Positions 60,091 through 64,000 of a stretch of 64,000 bases of DNA are shown one piece after another (the stretch's first letter is position 1; the number at the start of each line of letters is the position of its first letter). The notes beneath the pieces were generated by a model. It saw nothing but the letters and a program-made list of their open reading frames with translations, ran no database searches and was not told where the DNA came from. Made by a program: the position numbers and the translations under genes. The stretch lies in assembly GCF_033542235.1 (NCBI RefSeq), contig NZ_JAWRCU010000002.1, positions 248,001 to 312,000 of the forward strand, read 5' to 3'. This stretch comes from JAWRCU01 sp033542235. GTDB lineage: Bacteria; Pseudomonadota; Alphaproteobacteria; Rhizobiales; Rhizobiaceae.

Positions 60091-60756
60091 ATGCGCATAC
60101 TCGTCGTGGAGGATGACAAGGAGCTGAACCGTCAGCTGTACGAGGCTCTCACAGATGCCGGCTATGCCGTCGACCGCGCCTATGACGGCGAGGAGGGCCA
60201 TTTCCTTGGTGACACCGAGCCGTACGATGCCGTGGTGCTCGATATCGGGCTGCCGCAAATGGACGGCATCAGCGTCGTCGAGCGCTGGCGGCGCGACGGC
60301 CGCAAGATGCCGGTGCTGATGCTGACCGCCCGCGACCGCTGGAGCGACAAGGTCGCCGGCATAGATGCTGGCGCTGACGATTATGTAGCCAAGCCGTTCC
60401 ACATCGAGGAGGTGATGGCGCGGGTGAGAGCGCTGATCCGCCGTGCTGCGGGCCACGCCTCATCCGAGCTGACCTGCGGGCCTTTGCGGCTCGATACCAA
60501 GGCCTCGAAGGCCAACGTGAACGGGACGCCGCTCAAGCTCACCTCGCACGAATTCAGGCTGCTCGCCTATCTCATGCACCACATGGGCGAGGTGGTCTCG
60601 CGCACGGAGCTGGTCGAGCACCTGTATGACCAGGATTTCGACCGCGATTCCAACACGATCGAGGTGTTTGTCGGACGTCTGCGCAAGAAGATGGGCATTG
60701 ACATGATCGAGACCGTGCGCGGCATGGGCTATCGGATGCGGGCGCCGGAGGCTTGA
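60091..60756 (+). CDS. feuP: Response regulator of the OmpR/PhoP family (FeuP-like)
   Basis: 221 residues. Receiver: RILVVEDDKELNRQLYEALTDAGYAVD, phospho-Asp in VVLDIGLPQMDG, Lys in DDYVAKPF. Winged-helix C-terminus: LKLTSHEFRLLAYLMHHMGEVVSRTELVEHLYDQDFDRDSNTIEVFVGRLRKK, ending TVRGMGYRM. The PhoP/FeuP branch fits. In S. meliloti FeuP controls the cyclic glucan exporter ndvA and many other genes under low osmolarity. It lies 7 bp before the sensor gene. Confidence 0.85.
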   Translation: MRILVVEDDKELNRQLYEALTDAGYAVDRAYDGEEGHFLGDTEPYDAVVLDIGLPQMDGISVVERWRRDGRKMPVLMLTARDRWSDKVAGIDAGADDYVAKPFHIEEVMARVRALIRRAAGHASSELTCGPLRLDTKASKANVNGTPLKLTSHEFRLLAYLMHHMGEVVSRTELVEHLYDQDFDRDSNTIEVFVGRLRKKMGIDMIETVRGMGYRMRAPEA

Positions 60757-60763
60757 TGGACGC

Positions 60764-62185
60764 GTGACTGACACGCCGCTCCGCCAGTTCAAGACGTCGC
60801 GCTCGCGCGGCGCCGCGTTGCTCCGATCGCTGACTTTCCGAGTGATCGCCTTTTCGACCCTTTGGGCGGTGCTGGCGCTGATCGCGATCGCGACGGTCAT
60901 TTCTACGCTCTACAGGGATGCGAGCGAACGTGGCTTCGAGAGCCTGCTTTCGGCGCACCTCTTCAACCTGATCGGTTCCGTCGGCGCAACGGATGCAGGC
61001 GACCTGACCGGCAATCCGGATCTCGGCGATCTTCGCTTTTCGCAATTGGACTCAGGCTGGTACTGGTCTGTCGAACCGGTCTCGGGCGGTGCGAAGGGCG
61101 AACTGCACTCGACTTCGATGACGGAGCCAATCGCGTCCCCATCGCCTGCCGAGATCCCCTTTAACTTCAGTTATCAGCGCAACTACAGGACCGAAGGGAT
61201 TAAGGGCGAGGAGCTGGAGGTCTTCGAGAACGAGTACGAGCTCGACACCAAGGGCAGGGTGGCGCGCTTCAGGGTCATGGGCAACCGCACGGAGCTGGAG
61301 AACGAGATTGCGGGCTTCGAGCGGCGGCTTGCCACATACCTGTCGATCTTCGGCATTGGTATGATCGCGATCAACGTGATCGCGATCCTGCTCGGCTTGC
61401 AGCCGCTCGGCAGGGTGCGCCGGGCGCTGGCGCTCGTGAGAGAAGGCAATGCCCGACGGCTCGATGGCCGCTTCCCGACGGAGATCGAGCCGCTCGCCAA
61501 CGAGACCAACGCGCTGATCGAAAACAACACGCGCATCGTGGAACGCTCGCGCACCCAGGTCGGCAACCTGGCACATTCGCTGAAGACGCCGCTCGCGGTA
61601 TTGCTCAATGAGGGCCGCGCCCTTGGCGGCGACAAAGGCAGGCTGATCGTAGATCAAGCCTCTGCAATGCAGACCCAGGTCGAGTACTATCTCCAGCGCG
61701 CCCGGATGGCGGCGCAGCGCGACAGCGTGGTTTACCGAACGCCGGTCGGTCCGACTCTGCAGCGCCTGGTGCGCGTAATCGAGAAGATCCAGCCTGATCT
61801 CCAGCTCTCGCTCGCCCTGCCGGCTCAGGAAGTACTCTTCGCCGGCGAGCGGGAGGATCTGGAGGAGATCGCCGGAAACCTGCTCGACAATGCTGCCAAA
61901 TGGGCGAAGCAAAATGTGATCGTGTCGATCGCGGACGACTTCGGTTCATTGCCTGACGCTAATGTTTTCACCCTGTCGATCGAGGACGATGGGCCGGGAA
62001 TCCCGCAGGACAAGGCGCAGGAAGTGCTGAAACGCGGCATCAGGCTCGACGAGACCAAGCCGGGCAGCGGGCTCGGGCTCGCCATAGTCTATGACCTCGT
62101 CAGGGAATATGGCGGTGACCTTGCGCTGGGGCGTTCGAAGCTCGGCGGGCTGTCGGCGGTCGTGAAGCTGAGGAGGGCGGAATGA
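60764..62185 (+). CDS. feuQ: Sensor histidine kinase (FeuQ/PhoQ-like)
   Basis: 473 residues from a GTG. Two membrane helices (about 22-50 and 200-222) enclose a periplasmic domain of about 150 residues; HAMP-like part; dimerisation box QVGNLAHSLKTPLAVLLNEGR; ATPase with GNLLDNAAKWAKQNV, DDGPGIP and GSGLGLAIVYDL. The AHSLKTPLAVL motif is typical of PhoQ-like kinases of alphaproteobacteria. It senses an envelope or osmotic signal, probably with the small periplasmic protein upstream. Confidence 0.85.
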   Translation: MTDTPLRQFKTSRSRGAALLRSLTFRVIAFSTLWAVLALIAIATVISTLYRDASERGFESLLSAHLFNLIGSVGATDAGDLTGNPDLGDLRFSQLDSGWYWSVEPVSGGAKGELHSTSMTEPIASPSPAEIPFNFSYQRNYRTEGIKGEELEVFENEYELDTKGRVARFRVMGNRTELENEIAGFERRLATYLSIFGIGMIAINVIAILLGLQPLGRVRRALALVREGNARRLDGRFPTEIEPLANETNALIENNTRIVERSRTQVGNLAHSLKTPLAVLLNEGRALGGDKGRLIVDQASAMQTQVEYYLQRARMAAQRDSVVYRTPVGPTLQRLVRVIEKIQPDLQLSLALPAQEVLFAGEREDLEEIAGNLLDNAAKWAKQNVIVSIADDFGSLPDANVFTLSIEDDGPGIPQDKAQEVLKRGIRLDETKPGSGLGLAIVYDLVREYGGDLALGRSKLGGLSAVVKLRRAE

Positions 62186-62207
62186 AGCCAACAGGGCCCA
62201 ACAGATC

Positions 62208-63146
62208 TTAAAGCGAAGCGAGGGCTTTGTTCCATCGTGGGTCGCCGATCGCAGAGCGCAACCGCATCAGCTTCCACATGCCGAATTTGTAAAAATCGAA
62301 ATCAATAGTCGAAATTTTCATTTGGATCATGGCCCACAACGACCACTTGAAGTCACCAAGCATGCGGTAGATGAACATCCGCGATCGAAGCGCTGCATCG
62401 ACCTTCCCGAAATATTGTTCGATGGCTTCGTCCTGTTGTGCATCGCTCAGGAACATCTCCCCGCACCATGTTGCCAGGTCGCAGCATCGATCGTTGTTCG
62501 AAGCATATTCGAAATCGACGATTGTGATCTTCCCGGCATCGTTGATCAGAAAATTCGCCGGCGCTGGATCGTTGTAGCAGGGCACTATGTCGAGCCCGGA
62601 GGCTTCCAGGGCGGAGCGTGCCCGAAGACATTGATTATAGAGAGATTGAAAATCGTGTGAAAGAACTCCGCCGAGTTCGCGCAACTGCTTGATATGTTCT
62701 TCGATCATATCAAATACAGTTTTGGAAAGGGCCAGTGGGGCGGAATTGTTGAATGTGCGATAGAGCTCGATCGTTCGGTTTCTGATTTCGGGCACGTGGA
62801 AGTCGCGCAAAGTGCAAGGGCGGGAGCCTTCGACGAAGTCGCAGATCTCAACCCCTCGATCGCTCAAATAGTCGTATGGTCGCGGGCCGATACCAAGTGT
62901 GTAGGCGCGCCGGCTTGCTTCAAGCGACGCGGTTCGATCGATGAACTTCTCCGTTCCCGGACCGGGCATCTTGACGAAAAAAGTGCTTTCTTCGCCGGCT
63001 AGTCTAACTCGCCAATTTGTATTGCTGAATCCGCCGAAAATCGGTCGGTAATATATGTCCTTGCCATGCCAGGCTGACACGCCAGACAGCGTTTTTTCCA
63101 ATTCCATTTCGGTGAGTGAACCCGCCTCTCCAAGCTTGCGCTCCAT
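62208..63146 (-). CDS. Choline/ethanolamine-kinase-like phosphotransferase
   Basis: 312 residues from the ATG at 63146 (321 from 63173). FGGFSNTNWRVRLAGEESTFFVKMPGPGTEKFIDRTASLEASRRAY is the choline-kinase-type nucleotide-binding loop. The catalytic loop is YNDPAPANFLI, with Tyr in place of the usual His of the HxDxxxxN motif, then VDFEYA for the metal. APH-like fold, cytoplasmic; phosphorylates choline, ethanolamine or another alcohol. The gene starts at the end of the next phosphotransferase gene, so the two are an operon. Confidence 0.82.
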   Translation of the reverse strand: MERKLGEAGSLTEMELEKTLSGVSAWHGKDIYYRPIFGGFSNTNWRVRLAGEESTFFVKMPGPGTEKFIDRTASLEASRRAYTLGIGPRPYDYLSDRGVEICDFVEGSRPCTLRDFHVPEIRNRTIELYRTFNNSAPLALSKTVFDMIEEHIKQLRELGGVLSHDFQSLYNQCLRARSALEASGLDIVPCYNDPAPANFLINDAGKITIVDFEYASNNDRCCDLATWCGEMFLSDAQQDEAIEQYFGKVDAALRSRMFIYRMLGDFKWSLWAMIQMKISTIDFDFYKFGMWKLMRLRSAIGDPRWNKALASL

Positions 63147-63156
63147 GACAGTCACT

Positions 63157-63999
63157 TCAGATAGATCTCGCATACAGATCGAGATCGACTCCCTGGAGGG
63201 CAGTCCGGCAACGAATAAGCCGCCAGCAGGCATAGCGGTAAAACTCGACTTCCTTGCGCGGCGAGGTGGCATCCATGAAAATGCCCCATAGCGCCCACGC
63301 AAGGTCGTCGGCCATTGCATAGAGACGCGCTCGACGAAAGCTTGCCTGCCTTGCCTGGCCCTCGAACATCTCAAGCGCCAGCAAGTAATCCTCCTCGTTT
63401 TCGAAAACCTCGTTCGCGAGGAGCGCAAATTCGTAATAGGGGTCGACGTTCCGGGCCTCGTCGAAGTCGACAAGCTGGATCCGGTCGCTCGGCCCGATCA
63501 GTATGTTCGAGGCAAGTCCGTCGGCATGAGCCGGCACCTCGTCTACCCCGGCAGCGGCAATCATTCGCTCGATGCGGCCGACCGTATCCAGAAGGACAGG
63601 AAGATCCCCGGGCGCATCCGCCACGACAGGCGTGCATGCCGTATTGAGCATCCTAATCCTGTCGAACACGGACCATGAAGATTTGAAGCGGGGGCCGGCG
63701 TGGATCTTCCGCTTGGCCCGGATGACCGCGTCCAGGAGTTCAGGCCTTTTCAGATCGCTGACCCGCGCGGTAGCCCAATCTCCGAGGAACTGGCTGACCC
63801 ATGCTGCACGCGTGACGTCGAAAGCGAGAATGTCCGGGGCGCATCCCAAAGCGGCCGCCTTGCGCTGGGCGTCGAAAGAAGCCTCCGCATCGAAGAAAAT
63901 GCGCTGATCGAGGTGAATCACCTTCAGCATCATCGACGGAGGTTGCCCGTCGACTGAGAGCAACAGGCGCGAGCTATCGATACCACGATGCGAGGGCAC
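63157..63999 (-). CDS. Second phosphotransferase of the same fold, cut by the window edge
   Basis: At least 280 residues; the frame is still open at the edge, so the real start is probably outside. The catalytic loop HADGLASNIL matches the HxDxxxxN motif, followed by VDFDEARN. The C-terminal half (AWALWGIFMDATSPRKEVEFYRYACWRLIRCRTAL) lines up with the end of the first kinase (SLWAMIQMKISTIDFDFYKFGMWKLMRLRSAI), so they are tandem paralogs. Substrate unknown. Confidence 0.78.
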   Translation of the reverse strand: MPSHRGIDSSRLLLSVDGQPPSMMLKVIHLDQRIFFDAEASFDAQRKAAALGCAPDILAFDVTRAAWVSQFLGDWATARVSDLKRPELLDAVIRAKRKIHAGPRFKSSWSVFDRIRMLNTACTPVVADAPGDLPVLLDTVGRIERMIAAAGVDEVPAHADGLASNILIGPSDRIQLVDFDEARNVDPYYEFALLANEVFENEEDYLLALEMFEGQARQASFRRARLYAMADDLAWALWGIFMDATSPRKEVEFYRYACWRLIRCRTALQGVDLDLYARSI

Positions 64000-64000
64000 G

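Overview
The window is a high-GC chromosomal stretch of an alphaproteobacterium of the order Rhizobiales, most likely a Mesorhizobium-like member of the Phyllobacteriaceae. The grounds are a MucR/Ros zinc-finger regulator, a FeuP/FeuQ-type two-component pair with a FeuN-like small periplasmic protein, a seven-gene Mrp antiporter operon, DUF982, DUF1491, DUF2336 and DUF5330 proteins, and dispersed rhizobial-style intergenic repeats. I see no tRNA, rRNA, CRISPR array, transposase or intact prophage. Assignments rest on reading the protein sequences; no search was run.

Layout. 1-15 kb is mostly housekeeping: methylmalonyl-CoA mutase (mutA and the start of mutB), a HerA-like ATPase, an L,D-transpeptidase, a haloacid dehalogenase, a branched-chain aminotransferase, Fe/Mn superoxide dismutase, c-type cytochromes, a SET protein, oligopeptidase B, a CcP-like cytochrome and MsrB. 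15-21 kb is mrpABCDEFG, then mucR. 21.6-30 kb holds sufE, a cell-cycle-style histidine kinase with a peptidoglycan-binding partner, several DUF proteins, a cupin and a LysR regulator.

30-46.7 kb is the most unusual region: almost every protein is exported or in the membrane. It contains two full-length DUF1254/DUF1214 proteins, an OmpA-like protein, a Cys-rich repeat protein, two barrel-like outer-membrane proteins, a patatin-like lipoprotein, a DUF2092 protein, two members of an unnamed secreted family, and an MscS channel. In its middle lies a ToxR/CadC-like regulator (N-terminal winged-helix-like domain, one membrane helix, TPR-like C-terminus). Five copies of a motif of the form GGTAAATAACTGTA lie in promoter-like spaces of this region, one of them in front of the regulator itself. 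A fragment of a second regulator copy lies beside one site. I infer an undescribed cell-envelope regulon.

46.7-50 kb is groESL with a CIRCE operator and a sigma-32-type promoter, followed by two DUF982 genes. 50-54 kb holds a split DUF1214/DUF1254 pair separated by a 274-bp element with 35-bp terminal inverted repeats, then a class A penicillin-binding protein. 54.0-54.2 kb looks like a structured small RNA with its own terminator. 54-62 kb holds small proteins, a NarL-type two-component system, an orphan phage-type DUF3168 gene and feuNPQ. The right edge has two tandem choline-kinase-like phosphotransferases, the upstream one cut by the window end.

Five large inverted pairs of G-rich, stop-codon-rich 7-8 nt repeats lie at gene borders (21.6, 26.2, 26.7, 51.6 and 59.5 kb). 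In three genes they supply the last codons.
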